A stretch of DNA of 51,297 nucleotides, taken from assembly GCA_041859095.1 (NCBI GenBank), contig JBHEKY010000012.1, forward strand, positions 1 through 51,297. Reading direction: 5' to 3'. The notes below the pieces were generated by a model. It was not told the origin of the DNA, made no database searches, and saw nothing but the letters and a program-made list of their open reading frames with translations. This document shows, one piece after another, positions 1 through 8,776 of this stretch (position 1 is its first letter; each line of letters starts with the position of its first letter). Position numbers and translations under genes: made by a program. The DNA is from UBA1422 sp041859095. Its GTDB lineage: Bacteria; Bacillota; Clostridia; Peptostreptococcales; Anaerovoracaceae.

Positions 1-22
1 TGCTTTTTTGAAAGATAAAAAA

Positions 23-38
23 TAGCGCCGAAGCGCTA
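23..38 (-). terminator. Hairpin with U-rich tail on the minus strand
   Basis: TAGCGC and GCGCTA arms (23-28 and 33-38) close a four-base loop that reads UUCG on the minus strand. There the hairpin is followed by a run of six T, as in a Rho-independent terminator. On the plus strand the tail is only moderately T-rich. It may end a minus-strand transcript or act in both directions. Confidence 0.5.
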
Positions 39-65
39 GTTTCTGTTTCTTTGTGGGAGTTTTGC

Positions 66-74
66 TGATATAAT
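66..74 (+). promoter_or_regulatory. Extended -10 promoter for the VanZ-like gene
   Basis: TGATATAAT is a perfect TGnTATAAT extended -10 element. It lies about 38 bp before the start codon. No good -35 hexamer is seen at the expected distance, which is usual for extended -10 promoters. Confidence 0.55.
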
Positions 75-111
75 TCCCATAGCTTAATTGGTAATGCGAG
101 AAGGAGGCAAT

Positions 112-639
112 ATGTATCTTAATATTTTGTCCGATATTCTATTTGATCATTGGGTTGAGGCCATCATGGTAGCAACTGTGGGAATGGTCGCTATCCTTAT
201 GGGACGAATGCTGTCAGGAAAATCAATCCGCAAGCTAAGCTGGTCTCAGTATCTTTTTGGTTTCGTTATGCTAAGCTATCTATATCTGCTTGGCGTTGCA
301 ACAGGCCTCTTTGTTAAATTTGACATTTCTCTGGAACTGTTTCGATTGCGATCGCTTAATTTGATACCCTTCTCAGGGTTCACCGTTGAGCAATGTCTTA
401 TGAATATACTACTCTTTTTACCACTTGGGTTGCTCGCACCTTTGATATTTCGTACGCTGGGGAAACGGCACTGGGTAAAGATTCTCATATTATCGCTGAG
501 TACCAGCCTAACGGTCGAGGTCTTGCAGCTTTTCCATGAAACTCGTGCCTTTGATATTAACGATCTGATATTCAACACCATAGGAGGACTTTTAGGGTAT
601 GGGGTGTATTTGGTGATAGCACGCTTATTCAGACGATGA
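112..639 (+). CDS. VanZ-like family membrane protein
   Basis: A 175-aa polytopic membrane protein of the VanZ-like family. The signature is present: an N-x-x-PF segment, then N-x-x-LF-x-PLG, then an E-x-x-Q helix and the R-x-x-DI-x-D-x-x-x-N-x-x-G end motif before a final membrane helix. VanZ of enterococci gives low-level teicoplanin resistance; the role of chromosomal homologues is mostly unknown, so a cell-envelope role is only an inference. The ATG at 112 is chosen because AAGGAGG lies at 101-107; a TTG at 88 in frame lacks such a site. The gene stands alone, upstream of a convergent gene pair. Confidence 0.85.
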   Translation: MYLNILSDILFDHWVEAIMVATVGMVAILMGRMLSGKSIRKLSWSQYLFGFVMLSYLYLLGVATGLFVKFDISLELFRLRSLNLIPFSGFTVEQCLMNILLFLPLGLLAPLIFRTLGKRHWVKILILSLSTSLTVEVLQLFHETRAFDINDLIFNTIGGLLGYGVYLVIARLFRR

Positions 640-788
640 AGCAGCTACTAATAAAGTTTTGAGAAATAAAGAGGATGTGCAACATATTGATAAAATCTTT
701 GTAATTATCTACTAGAAGAGGGAACTATAAAGTGGATGAATATACTCTCGAAAGTTCATTCCTATCATTGATAGGTCGCTAATTAGAA

Positions 789-1067
789 TTAGCCCTCAAC
801 CACTGCGTCACCATCAATAAGTGAACTATTATACGCATCTATGATTGATGAAATGGTATTTATTACTAATGCTGTTTTCGGATTTTCCGAAGTTGGCGTT
901 TCAAAGAGAATTATGCTCTTGCTAGGTATAAGCATTGCAAGCTCTCGAACAAACTCAGTAAAATCGACATCACTTGTCAAGGAAATGTTCAAAGTTTTAT
1001 CGAGTACACTTACCTCAACTTTTTCGTTGTCAACAACCATTAATCCCAATGTTATGTTCTGGGCCAT
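789..1067 (-). CDS. Small protein coupled to the PHP-AAA ATPase gene
   Basis: A 92-aa acidic protein of unrecognised family, with no signal peptide or membrane segment. Alternating polar and hydrophobic residues in the first half (residues about 15-50) suggest beta strands followed by a helix. Its AAGGAGG ribosome binding site lies inside the last codons of the PHP-AAA gene, whose TAA stop is one base before this ATG, so the two are almost certainly co-transcribed and translationally coupled. This makes it a likely partner or modulator of the ATPase. The function is unknown. Confidence 0.7.
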   Translation of the reverse strand: MAQNITLGLMVVDNEKVEVSVLDKTLNISLTSDVDFTEFVRELAMLIPSKSIILFETPTSENPKTALVINTISSIIDAYNSSLIDGDAVVEG

Positions 1068-1068
1068 A

Positions 1069-3460
1069 TTAATCCTCCTTATATAGCAACTTGGAAATAT
1101 TATATTTTTGGGATCTATTGTGGAATATGTATTTTCCTCCGTCTAGTATCCCACATATATCTTTCTGTGCATCCTCGGTTTCAAGTTTAATTTGTTTGTA
1201 TGTAATTGTATTTGCAATGTTTTCAGCTAAAACAATGCATTCCGCATCACCATAAACGACAATTGCAGGGTTATGGGTGACCAAGAAGAACTGCTTACTA
1301 AATTTGTGCTCCCGGATTAGATCGACAAGTTTATCAGAAATAAACTGGTTACCCAAGTTGTCCTCCGGCTGATCAATAATAACAAGTTTAGCGTTCGGGT
1401 TATTTAAAATCACTTGCAAATATTTTTCAGAATTAAAACCCGGACTATTGTTTTTTGATGTTGTGCCGTCAGAATATACAAGGTAATCAAGAGGTTGATC
1501 AAAACAATTATATAACGCCCCAAGTTGAGTGTTTATTTTTCTTTTAAGCGCTTCCGGCAAATTTGTACCAATATTTTTTATCGTTATTTCTTCACAAAGT
1601 AACTTCATCATGCATGTATATAAATTATCCGTTCCTGGCGATTTAATCGAGTCAATGATATTAAGAGAAACTTTATCTTCTGAATAAACTTCCATACATA
1701 ATGTAGAGTCATCATCAAGCTTTATTTTCTCTATATATTCAATATTTATGTCATTCACTGTTTCGGTAGCTTTATTTAGATTTACAAGTTTTGTGAAAAT
1801 CGAAGATATTGTATCGATTACACTACTTATATTCGCTCTGGCTTCAACTTTGTTCCTTGCATCTAAACTCAATTCACCATTAGCATCTGAAATTTTTGCA
1901 CTTGCGCTATCATAAAAGTGTTTTATGCGTGATTGGTTTTCACGAATTGCTTCGATTTCCTTTTCTTTTTCGGAAATCATCTGTAAAAATGATAGAATTT
2001 GAGCAGTCTCGCTTTCAGTAAATACCAGTAGTTCGCTTTTTTGTAAGCGTACTAGATTTTCCGTAATTCCATTTATCAGTCCATATACTTCTTCAATACT
2101 ATCACCATTCAATAAAGTTTTATCAAGTTCTTTGGTGTCACATTTCAACACATATTCTTCGCTACAGACCCTTTCTATTGTTATTTGGTGCAATATGATT
2201 GGTTGGTTTATGTTTACATTGAACGCGTCCTGATATCCTTTGCTGAAAGCATCAATGTCGCTAACTATTTGCCTTTTTCGCTCCAATAGTAGCGTTCTGG
2301 CTTTCTCATATTCTGATTGCCTTTCAGATTTCTTTGCCAATTCATCCAAACTATTGTGTTCAAAGTAGTTTACTATGTCGCCTTGATTAATCTGAATAAT
2401 TGTTGTATCAAAGTGCGATGTCTCTTTGAACTCAGCATCTAAGTGGGTTTTTATTTTTATTGATGCGTTATCAATTATTTTATTATAATTCCCATTGCTT
2501 TTTAGTGTGTCGACTTTTCGATTTATTATATCCAGCATCAGACTTTTCCCACTGGAGCGCCCCCCCGATAACCACATTAAGATGTGGGCTAAAACACATC
2601 TCGGATCCTTTTATGTTTGTGTTTCCACTAATGGAAATCTTCTCAATATAATTAAAGATTGGTTTTATAGAATTATATTCAGCACTCGATTTTATTCTTG
2701 ACTTCGGGTCGATAAAAGCCAATCTTAATGTCTCATAATTCTTGCTACCCTTAATATAATAGAATTCGTGTTCGCCTCTACCCCCCTTATGCTTGCATGG
2801 GTACAAGGCAATATTGTGATTATCCGAGAATTCAATATATGCAAAATCATTTTTATTTCTAAACGCTTCAATGAGGTCTTTGTCAAATCCCTCGTTATAT
2901 ATTGCCCTTCGCTTTTCGCGAACCTTTTCAAGTGGACTTTGAAGAAGAATTAGCATTTTCTGAGCAGCCTCAATATCACCTTTATAGGCATCGATAATAC
3001 TCGCAGTATTTCCTGCATGCGGTATAAAGAAAAAATCATCTTTGGGAAATATTTTTATAATATCATCAAAATTGATTTTTCTTTCATAATCGCCTATCCT
3101 CTTGTCGCTATAATATTTCTCAATTCTTTCATGAATTGATTTAGCTTTTTCAAAAGTACTATAGTTAAACACTAATAAAGAATGATAGGTTTTGTCATTG
3201 TTTTCAATATCTAGTTCGACCCCAACCAAAAGCAATGGGTCTTCTTCACTTGAATGCCTGCTATAGTATTTTTCATAGGCATCAATGTTTACAACATTGT
3301 GATCGGTCATTGAAAATATCTCGACTTTATTAGTTGTTAGTTTTTGATATAAAGTATCGATATCAAATGACCCCTCATAGTCGTTTTGCTTCGTCTTGCG
3401 GCTTTCATCTGTATGAATATGTAAGTCAATTCTTTGCCAGTCAGAGTATTGTTTTGGCAT
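1069..3460 (-). pseudogene. PHP domain-AAA ATPase (TrlF/Spaf_1101-like), frameshifted in Walker A
   Basis: Two adjacent reading frames (3460 to 2483 and 2577 to 1069) form one 796-aa protein if one base is dropped from a G7 run at 2560-2566. The first part is a PHP phosphoesterase domain with its usual metal ligands visible: H14/H16/D18, D53-H54, E82, H148 and D213/H215. The second is an SMC-like ATPase: Walker A GGRSSGKS at residue about 299, a long helical middle, Walker B with DQPED (D696, E699), and a downstream VTHNP switch. The break falls exactly between GG and RSSGKS, so neither half alone has a working ATP site. The architecture resembles PHP-AAA proteins annotated as TrlF or Spaf_1101 families, often discussed as nucleic-acid or defence enzymes (family knowledge, not proven here). 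Start at 3460 follows AAGGAGGGG. It may be a true mutation, a slippage-controlled gene or a homopolymer sequencing error. Confidence 0.8.
2560..2566 (-). repeat. G7 homopolymer at the frameshift point
   Basis: Seven consecutive C on the plus strand (G7 in the coding sense). Six G would restore a single open frame with an intact P-loop. Homopolymeric G runs are classic sites for phase variation, transcriptional slippage and sequencing error. Confidence 0.85.
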
Positions 3461-3756
3461 ATTCCCCTCCTTTTATCCTATAACCCTATACATGTTCGAA
3501 TGGCGCTTCTCAGAAATTAAAATCTTAAGTGAATGCAACTTAAAAGTAGTGTATAAAATGCATTCATAGCCCTGATAAAACATTTGTATTATTGCTATTT
3601 CATTTTAAACTATCTCCACCCTGCTCCCGCCCGCTCTTTTCCTTCGTCACGACAATCTGTTTGTCGATACGGTTTTTGAGTTTGTAGATATGTGAGATGA
3701 TAGCCACAATTTTACTGACTTCGGAAAGTTGCCCCAAGACTTTGATTCCCTGATTC
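3461..3756. other. Spacer between the PHP-AAA and DUF2130 genes
   Basis: About 300 bases with no convincing gene. A minus-strand frame at 3600-3794 (TTG start, no ribosome site, overlapping the DUF2130 end) could encode 64 aa but has no recognisable motif and may be a relic. A weak promoter-like TTATCA-N17-TATACA pair lies in the minus-strand leader of the PHP-AAA gene. Confidence 0.4.
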
Positions 3757-4956
3757 TCAATCCTCAAGGGAATCCGACTTCTCCAGCTCTTCAAACTTCG
3801 CTGCCATTGTCGGGTTGCCGCGGGTCAGTTTCTTGATGGTCACTTCCTGTGCCTTGTCGTTGGCTAGGCGGAGGTTCCGGTCCGTGCTCAGCAATGCCTC
3901 CTTCGTTTTCTGCAGGTGGTCTATAGACTTATCTATTTCGTCAATTGCATCTTTAAACTTCCTGGAAGCCAGATCATAGTTCTTGCCAAAGGCATCTTTG
4001 AACTTATCAAGTTCGCCTTCAAAATTAGCGATGTCAATGTTCTGTGCTTTCACAAGGGCAAGCTCCGTCTTGTATTTCAGCGAATTTTGAGCCGCATTCC
4101 GGAGTAAGGTAATCATCGGGATAAAAAACTGGGGTCGGATGACATACATTTTGGGGTAGCGATGAGAAACATCAACAATGCCGCTATTGTACAGTTCATT
4201 GTTTGGCTCTAACAAAGAAACCAAAATCGCGTACTCGCAGCCTTTTTCATTCCGGTCTTTGTCAAGTTCTTTGAAGAAATCTTCATTCCTTTTCTTGGTT
4301 GATGTCTCGTCATTTTCATTCTTCATTTCGAACATAATCGAGATGAACTCCGTACCCGCATTGTCAGCTTCGCGGAAAATGTAGTCGCCCTTGCTACCGG
4401 TCTTGGCATCGTTATCTTTCTCAAAATATGCCATGGGAAATGCCGCGGATCGGATTTTGGAGAATTCAATTTCGCAATGCTGTTCAAGGGTTTCGCCAAC
4501 CATTTTTGTTGATAGCTTGGCTTTCATATCCTTTAAACGCTCGATTGCCTCGTCACGATCTTTTAGCTGGGTTTCGTACTTGTCCTTTAATGATGCTTCT
4601 CTTAACTTCAGCTCTACATCTTTTGCCTCTAGGTCACGTTTCAGGTCATCCCGTTCCTTCTCAACCGAACCCAGAGCCTCCTTGAGGGCCAACTGCTTGA
4701 CCACATCGGTAGACTTCAACTCTTGATTCAAGCGAGCTATTTCTTGATCCTTCAGCGCGGCTTGTCTTTCCATTTCACTGGCAACCTTTGTAGTTGCAAG
4801 CTCAATGGCGGTCTTTTTGTCCTGCGCCGCCAGCTCTAAACGCTCATGTAGATCTTTTTCAAAAGCATCAGTGCGGACTTGACTTAGAATATCCGCATAA
4901 CCGGCATCATCAAGATTGAATGTTTTGCCACAATGGGGACACTTAATTTCGTGCAT
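3757..4956 (-). CDS. DUF2130 family protein (coiled coil plus nuclease-like core)
   Basis: A 399-aa protein. An N-terminal CPHC pair (residues 6-9) resembles half of a zinc ribbon. A long charged coiled coil follows (about 30-150), then the DUF2130 core with GDYIF (D191) and FEMKN (E210, K212). The D-x18-E-x-K spacing resembles the PD-(D/E)xK nuclease signature, as in RmuC-like proteins; activity is inferred, not known. A second helical region closes the protein. The ATG at 4956 is preferred over an in-frame ATG at 4971 because GGGAGGG precedes it. That site overlaps the end of the upstream phosphatase gene (stop at 4959), so the two form an operon. Confidence 0.8.
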   Translation of the reverse strand: MHEIKCPHCGKTFNLDDAGYADILSQVRTDAFEKDLHERLELAAQDKKTAIELATTKVASEMERQAALKDQEIARLNQELKSTDVVKQLALKEALGSVEKERDDLKRDLEAKDVELKLREASLKDKYETQLKDRDEAIERLKDMKAKLSTKMVGETLEQHCEIEFSKIRSAAFPMAYFEKDNDAKTGSKGDYIFREADNAGTEFISIMFEMKNENDETSTKKRNEDFFKELDKDRNEKGCEYAILVSLLEPNNELYNSGIVDVSHRYPKMYVIRPQFFIPMITLLRNAAQNSLKYKTELALVKAQNIDIANFEGELDKFKDAFGKNYDLASRKFKDAIDEIDKSIDHLQKTKEALLSTDRNLRLANDKAQEVTIKKLTRGNPTMAAKFEELEKSDSLED

Positions 4957-4958
4957 GT

Positions 4959-5516
4959 CTAACCCTCCCAATTTACTTCTTTACTTTCAATGATTTTATG
5001 ATATCTAGTTTTTTTGTGATCCTCCGTAAGGAATTTTAAAAACATTGCCCGGCAACCCAGATCGATGTCTTCAAATGTCGCATCATAGTCGCCTGTGTAC
5101 CAAGGATCTGCAATATCTCGCGCCCAATAAGTATAGTTCATCAACATTGTATATCTTTGTATGGTTCGAGAACCCATAATTTTCATCGCATTTTTAATGT
5201 TTTGCGAATCCATATAAATTATGTAATCGTAATAACTATTGTCTTCCCTTGTAAATTGTACCGCTTTGCGTGGTCTATATGGGATTCCCATTTCGTCCAA
5301 TTTCTTCATAGCATTGGGATGCATATCGTTTCCTAATTCCTCGGTGCTGATCCCGGCGGATGCAATTTCATACATATGAGCAAGACCTCGCCTGGCCACC
5401 ATGTCTTTCATGACGAACTCGGCCATGGGGCTACGGCAGATATTGCCGTGACATACAAATAGGATTTTGCGTATTTTTGGAATTTCGTAATTTCTCTCAG
5501 GGTTAATTCTTCTCAC
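4959..5516 (-). CDS. Low-molecular-weight protein tyrosine phosphatase family
   Basis: A 185-aa cytosolic phosphatase. The C-x5-R-S loop is CHGNICRS (C22, R28), close to the N-terminus as in all LMW-PTPs, and the general acid is D137 in DPW. Members remove phosphate from tyrosine or arginine residues. The chain is slightly longer than usual (about 150 aa) because of a 17-residue N-terminal extension. The start is GTG with a weak GAGG-like site; no better start lies before the catalytic loop. The gene is coupled to the DUF2130 gene downstream, an unusual partner, so the phosphatase may regulate that nuclease-like protein (inference). Confidence 0.85.
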   Translation of the reverse strand: MRRINPERNYEIPKIRKILFVCHGNICRSPMAEFVMKDMVARRGLAHMYEIASAGISTEELGNDMHPNAMKKLDEMGIPYRPRKAVQFTREDNSYYDYIIYMDSQNIKNAMKIMGSRTIQRYTMLMNYTYWARDIADPWYTGDYDATFEDIDLGCRAMFLKFLTEDHKKTRYHKIIESKEVNWEG

Positions 5517-5563
5517 GATGGCGCCTCTTGTCTTTCTTGAATTATGCGGCTATCGCTCTATGC

Positions 5564-5590
5564 AAAAAGAGCACATTAAATGCACTCTTT
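5564..5590 (-). terminator. Terminator after the SbcD-chimera gene
   Basis: On the minus strand AAAGAG (5590-5585) pairs with CTCTTT (5571-5566), with additional weak pairing in the loop, followed by a T run. It lies between the chimera stop codon and the phosphatase gene. Confidence 0.5.
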
Positions 5591-5783
5591 GGCCTTCTCA
5601 TTCCTATCTCTTTTAAGCTCTTTTGCATTGTTGTCCCCCAATTCGAATATCAATATCAGTGTAATAGGGATGGGGGAATTGTGCAAGAAATATTTGGGGA
5701 TTTGGATGGATGCAATAGAAGGATTGACATCACAAGTAGAGTGACTATTTTGTGAGCTTATGATATACCATACCTCAAGGCAT

Positions 5784-6716
5784 TCATATGGCAACCTCTA
5801 CCTGGGCGCTCTGCCTTGTCCTTTGGTTGTCGTAGTCCACTTTCATGATGTTGGGGTAAATGGCCCGCAGCTTGCCGATGACGTCGGGAATGTCCTCTTC
5901 ATCGGTGAGGGTGATTTGCAGGTAGTCCCCCACATTTTGGTCTTTGTAGTTTTCCCGCAAGGTCAGCGCCAGATAGCTGCCTTTGATTTCCCGCATGTCC
6001 CGCTTGGGGGTCAGGGCCACGGTGCGGATTTGGGTGTTGCCCTTTTCATAAAGTTCCACAACGGTGACGGATTTGCTATGGCCTGCCTCCGAAAACGAAT
6101 ACTTCAGGGGGGTGCCTGCGTAACGGATGGTGGGCCGGGTGATCTGCTGGGGGCCGTGAAGGTGCCCAAGGGCCACGTAGTCAAAGGGAGAAAACACTTC
6201 CGCGTCTACGTTGTCTGATCCGCCGATGCTGATTTCTTCCGACTCGCAGGGGGTCTTTTCTCCCTTGAGTTCGGACACCATGGTGCGAAATCCGCAGTCC
6301 ACCACGCCGTCATGAATCCGGACAGCGATGTTGGTGGTAAAGGTTCGTCCCGGTGCCGGTTTTCTATTGTTCCCTGTGTCCTCAGGCCGTGGTCCCAAAT
6401 CGGGTTCCCGTAGCTCTAATGCCCAAGCCCGATCTTCCAAACGAAAACCCACCTCCACGATATACCCTGGGTCTACCTTGAAAGGTTTCAGCTCAGATAG
6501 TTGGAAATTCTGGTAGTCCGCCGGTTCGGGCAGTTGAATTTGCTGTGGTATGTCAAGATCGCGAAACCGTTCCCGTAGCCAGGCCATGACTTCAAGAATG
6601 ACAATCTTCATGGCGTCATCGGGAGGGGTTTCGTTGTTAGCCACCTCAGCGTGAAGTTGGTAAGTGGCGAAGATGACATTGGGCATCAGTTTCAGCGGTT
6701 TGTATTCTCTATTCAT
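5784..6716 (-). CDS. Chimeric protein: unknown N-terminus joined to the C-terminal half of SbcD
   Basis: A 310-aa protein. From about residue 155 it is clearly the exonuclease SbcD C-terminal region: an SIGGSDNVDA segment, the metal-binding ALGHLHGPQ motif, AGTPLKYSFSEA and PKRDMREIKG, then the capping domain. The first 150 residues do not resemble the SbcD phosphoesterase core: the D-x-H and GNHD metal motifs are missing, so nuclease activity is unlikely. That N-terminal part (KPLKLMPNVIFATYQL and onward) is not recognised. No sbcC follows, although sbcD and sbcC are normally paired. The likely origin is a deletion or recombination that fused two genes. The ATG at 6716 follows AAAGGGG; an earlier in-frame TTG is less likely. 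Confidence 0.7.
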   Translation of the reverse strand: MNREYKPLKLMPNVIFATYQLHAEVANNETPPDDAMKIVILEVMAWLRERFRDLDIPQQIQLPEPADYQNFQLSELKPFKVDPGYIVEVGFRLEDRAWALELREPDLGPRPEDTGNNRKPAPGRTFTTNIAVRIHDGVVDCGFRTMVSELKGEKTPCESEEISIGGSDNVDAEVFSPFDYVALGHLHGPQQITRPTIRYAGTPLKYSFSEAGHSKSVTVVELYEKGNTQIRTVALTPKRDMREIKGSYLALTLRENYKDQNVGDYLQITLTDEEDIPDVIGKLRAIYPNIMKVDYDNQRTRQSAQVEVAI

Positions 6717-7028
6717 GCACAAATTCCCCTTTGATTATTGCTTATGTGAAAAGAAAAAAAGAATGCACCTTAAAAAAAGGTACACTTTGCGATGTTCCAA
6801 TTGAAGAAACCATTCCCTCGATTGTTTTACTATTTTTCATATGCCCCCCAAGGCGAATACGAACCTGCAAGGGAATGTAATCCCGACCCCCGCATCCTAT
6901 AATATCAGTTTACAGTAATCCAATTGGCTGTGCAAGAATTATTATTCTAAAGGGAATTCGGGCTGTGGGTTTCCCGCTGAAACCCACATGCCCGCTTTTG
7001 TTTCTCTATGTCTACCCCTATACTAAAT
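6717..7028. other. Spacer with a hairpin and a duplicated promoter-like element
   Basis: A 312-base stretch without a gene. It contains a perfect 10-bp-arm hairpin at 6964-6988, just after the stop of the OB-fold gene, with no T run. It also carries an element at 6906-6964 that recurs at 15691-15754 upstream of the macro-domain gene, and a G-to-T variant of the TTACTGTAC motif (6910-6918). Confidence 0.6.
6964..6988. terminator. Stem-loop downstream of the OB-fold gene
   Basis: TGTGGGTTTC pairs perfectly with GAAACCCACA across a five-base loop. It sits 40 bases after the stop of the minus-strand gene. The lack of a U tract makes intrinsic termination uncertain. Confidence 0.4.
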
Positions 7029-7511
7029 TTATTTGATGGATTCTACGTCCAACCAATATCCCAGAACTTCTCCCACATCACTGATGGTGCCTACGACGGT
7101 GACCGACTGGCCATCCGTAAACTCCATCACGCGGTCAAGATGCTCTTCCTCGATGTCGCACTGGACACCGATGAAAGCCCAGTCATCATTGGCCGGCAGA
7201 AGTGAAAAATAGTCTCCGGATGCATCGATGCTGCTCAGTTCTCCCGTCAGTTCCACGTACATACCACTGTATTTCTCGGATGCCTTCAAGGCGTTTTCTT
7301 CCAACGCATCCATCAATTCGTCGACTGTTACGGATGTCGGCGTCTTGGCTGTCTCGTCTGCAGGTTCTTCTGTGGTGTTATTGTTATCCCCGCTGGGCGT
7401 TTTGTCATCGCCACCACCCATGGCCCCACCTGCTCCAATTACGATAATTAGTACAATTCCCACGATGAACCACCATCGCTTGTAGATCGGTTTTTTGATT
7501 TTTTCGTCCAT
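7029..7511 (-). CDS. Membrane-anchored OB-fold (tRNA_anti-like) protein
   Basis: A 160-aa protein with a short basic start, one membrane helix (about 13-31), a polar Asn/Thr-rich linker (about 35-58) and an extracytoplasmic domain. The domain reads as the tRNA_anti-like OB fold: a helix (VDELMDALEENALKA), strands ending VELTGELSSI, then VQCDIEEE and VTVVGTISDV. These small surface proteins are common in Firmicutes and of unknown role. It starts after AGGAGGGAATC. One of four shared-motif promoters of the window (7606-7659) lies about 95 bp upstream. Confidence 0.7.
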   Translation of the reverse strand: MDEKIKKPIYKRWWFIVGIVLIIVIGAGGAMGGGDDKTPSGDNNNTTEEPADETAKTPTSVTVDELMDALEENALKASEKYSGMYVELTGELSSIDASGDYFSLLPANDDWAFIGVQCDIEEEHLDRVMEFTDGQSVTVVGTISDVGEVLGYWLDVESIK

Positions 7512-7605
7512 GATTCCCTCCTAATAAAAATACTGTGTTGGAAAAATGCTTGGCTTTCCGGTTGGAAACCCATAAGATGATACATTTTTCTGTTCCTCAA
7601 TTTTA

Positions 7606-7659
7606 ATTTTATAGGAACCACGTGTCGAAATAACGTACAGTAAATCAAAAAGCGGCCGA
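7606..7659 (-). promoter_or_regulatory. Shared-motif promoter, site A
   Basis: Read on the minus strand: TCGGCC (7659-7654), 10 bases, TTACTGTAC (7643-7635), 6 bases, TCG (7628-7626), 14 bases, -10 TAAAAT (7611-7606). The -35 hexamer position is poor, as expected for an activator-dependent promoter. It serves the OB-fold gene. Confidence 0.5.
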
Positions 7660-7724
7660 AAATTCGACCGCCTAAGTGCAGATACTTTGTTTCGAGATAC
7701 TGTTGTCTCACGCGTAAATTCATG

Positions 7725-8342
7725 TTATTCCCCAAAGGTATCGGCTAAATCCTTTGCGGCGGTAAACAGATTTGACGAAACTACATCCGCCAGTTCATCG
7801 CTGATCGTACTAACATACCAAATGTCATCCACGTTGATACATTCGATCTCGAATGTCTTCTCTGCAAAAGTCTCTGTTGTGGAATCAAGGTTTTCGTTCA
7901 GCAAATCTATGCCAATTTGAGTCATTTGTTCTTCAGTAAGCTCCTGTCCTGAGAATGCGGCTGTCATGAGTTTTGTGAACAGTTCTTGTATAATTTTGCC
8001 GAAGATCTGGCTTCCATCAACATATTTGCATTTTACTGTGACAGTTGCCTTATCACCGTCTACGTCGGTCTCCATTATATCATAGGTAATCTTAGCTGCA
8101 TTGCTTTTCAGATAATCGATAAAAGGTGCAGCAACCGGATCGGTGGATTCTCTTAGATACTCTGAGGCCAACCCTAAGTTATCTGTTGCTGTAGGGGTCA
8201 TTGCTTTCGAGACGGCTTCGCTATCATAGGTTTTAACAGCACTAAAAAAATTACTAACTGCTGTTTCAGGGGCGTTTTTCCCGCAACCCGACAAAGTAAG
8301 GGTAAGGGTGAGTATCATTACAATAGCCAATGTTTTTTTCAT
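7725..8342 (-). CDS. Lipoprotein with NTF2-like (DUF5105/DUF4878-type) domain
   Basis: A 205-aa exported lipoprotein. The signal peptide has a K-rich start, a hydrophobic run and a lipobox LSGC (C20). The rest has the helix-sheet pattern of DUF4878/DUF5105-type NTF2-like proteins: AVSNFFSAVKTYD, a middle VTVKCKYVDG strand, and FEIECINVDDIWYVS near the end. These domains are thought to bind small ligands or cell-wall parts; the role here is unknown. GGAGG precedes the ATG. It is followed by the OB-fold protein, which has its own promoter, so the two need not form one operon. Confidence 0.75.
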   Translation of the reverse strand: MKKTLAIVMILTLTLTLSGCGKNAPETAVSNFFSAVKTYDSEAVSKAMTPTATDNLGLASEYLRESTDPVAAPFIDYLKSNAAKITYDIMETDVDGDKATVTVKCKYVDGSQIFGKIIQELFTKLMTAAFSGQELTEEQMTQIGIDLLNENLDSTTETFAEKTFEIECINVDDIWYVSTISDELADVVSSNLFTAAKDLADTFGE

Positions 8343-8386
8343 CTGGTTTTCCTCCGTAAATATGTTTGCGATTTTGGGTTTTGAAC

Positions 8387-8713
8387 TTACCTTGAAAACG
8401 CCTGCTTGTCATCGATGAGCCCCAGGTCGTAGACTTCCTTCACCAGGAGGTCATCCCCCCGCCGTGAAAAGAACAAGGCGCAATAATTCCGCTGAAGTTG
8501 AGTCCCATGGAAAAAGTAATTTTTCATCACAGCAAGTCCTTCCTCGGACCCGACTTGACCCAAGGCAAAGTCGATGAACTTGGATTCAGCGAGGGTCATG
8601 TTCCGATTCAATTGGCGCATGATAAGCTCCACAGAAGCCTTGGTGCCTTGCTGGGCATGCTCCATATAATAGGTAAGGGGATGCCGTGTTTCAAACTCTG
8701 GCAGTCTTTTCAT
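8387..8713 (-). CDS. Small cytosolic protein of unknown function
   Basis: A 108-aa soluble protein, mostly helical, with no recognised family. The paired helices (residues about 24-60, with SKFIDFALGQVGSEEG, and 65-85) resemble a HEAT- or armadillo-like fold, but this is only an impression. AGAGG stands before the ATG. It has the shared-motif promoter site B (8777-8830) about 64 bp upstream and lies directly before the lipoprotein gene, from which it is separated by 44 bp. Confidence 0.6.
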   Translation of the reverse strand: MKRLPEFETRHPLTYYMEHAQQGTKASVELIMRQLNRNMTLAESKFIDFALGQVGSEEGLAVMKNYFFHGTQLQRNYCALFFSRRGDDLLVKEVYDLGLIDDKQAFSR

Positions 8714-8776
8714 GTTTTCCTCTTCAGTGATTTATTGTGTATTTATACAGTTCAAAATTCAGCATTGTCTACCCCT

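Noticed and set aside
276..581. Minus-strand frame within the VanZ-like gene
   Set aside because: Shadow of the plus-strand gene, with no ribosome site and no motif.
3600..3794. 64-aa minus-strand frame overlapping the DUF2130 end
   Set aside because: TTG start, no ribosome site, no motif, and overlap with a real gene; kept only as a possible relic.
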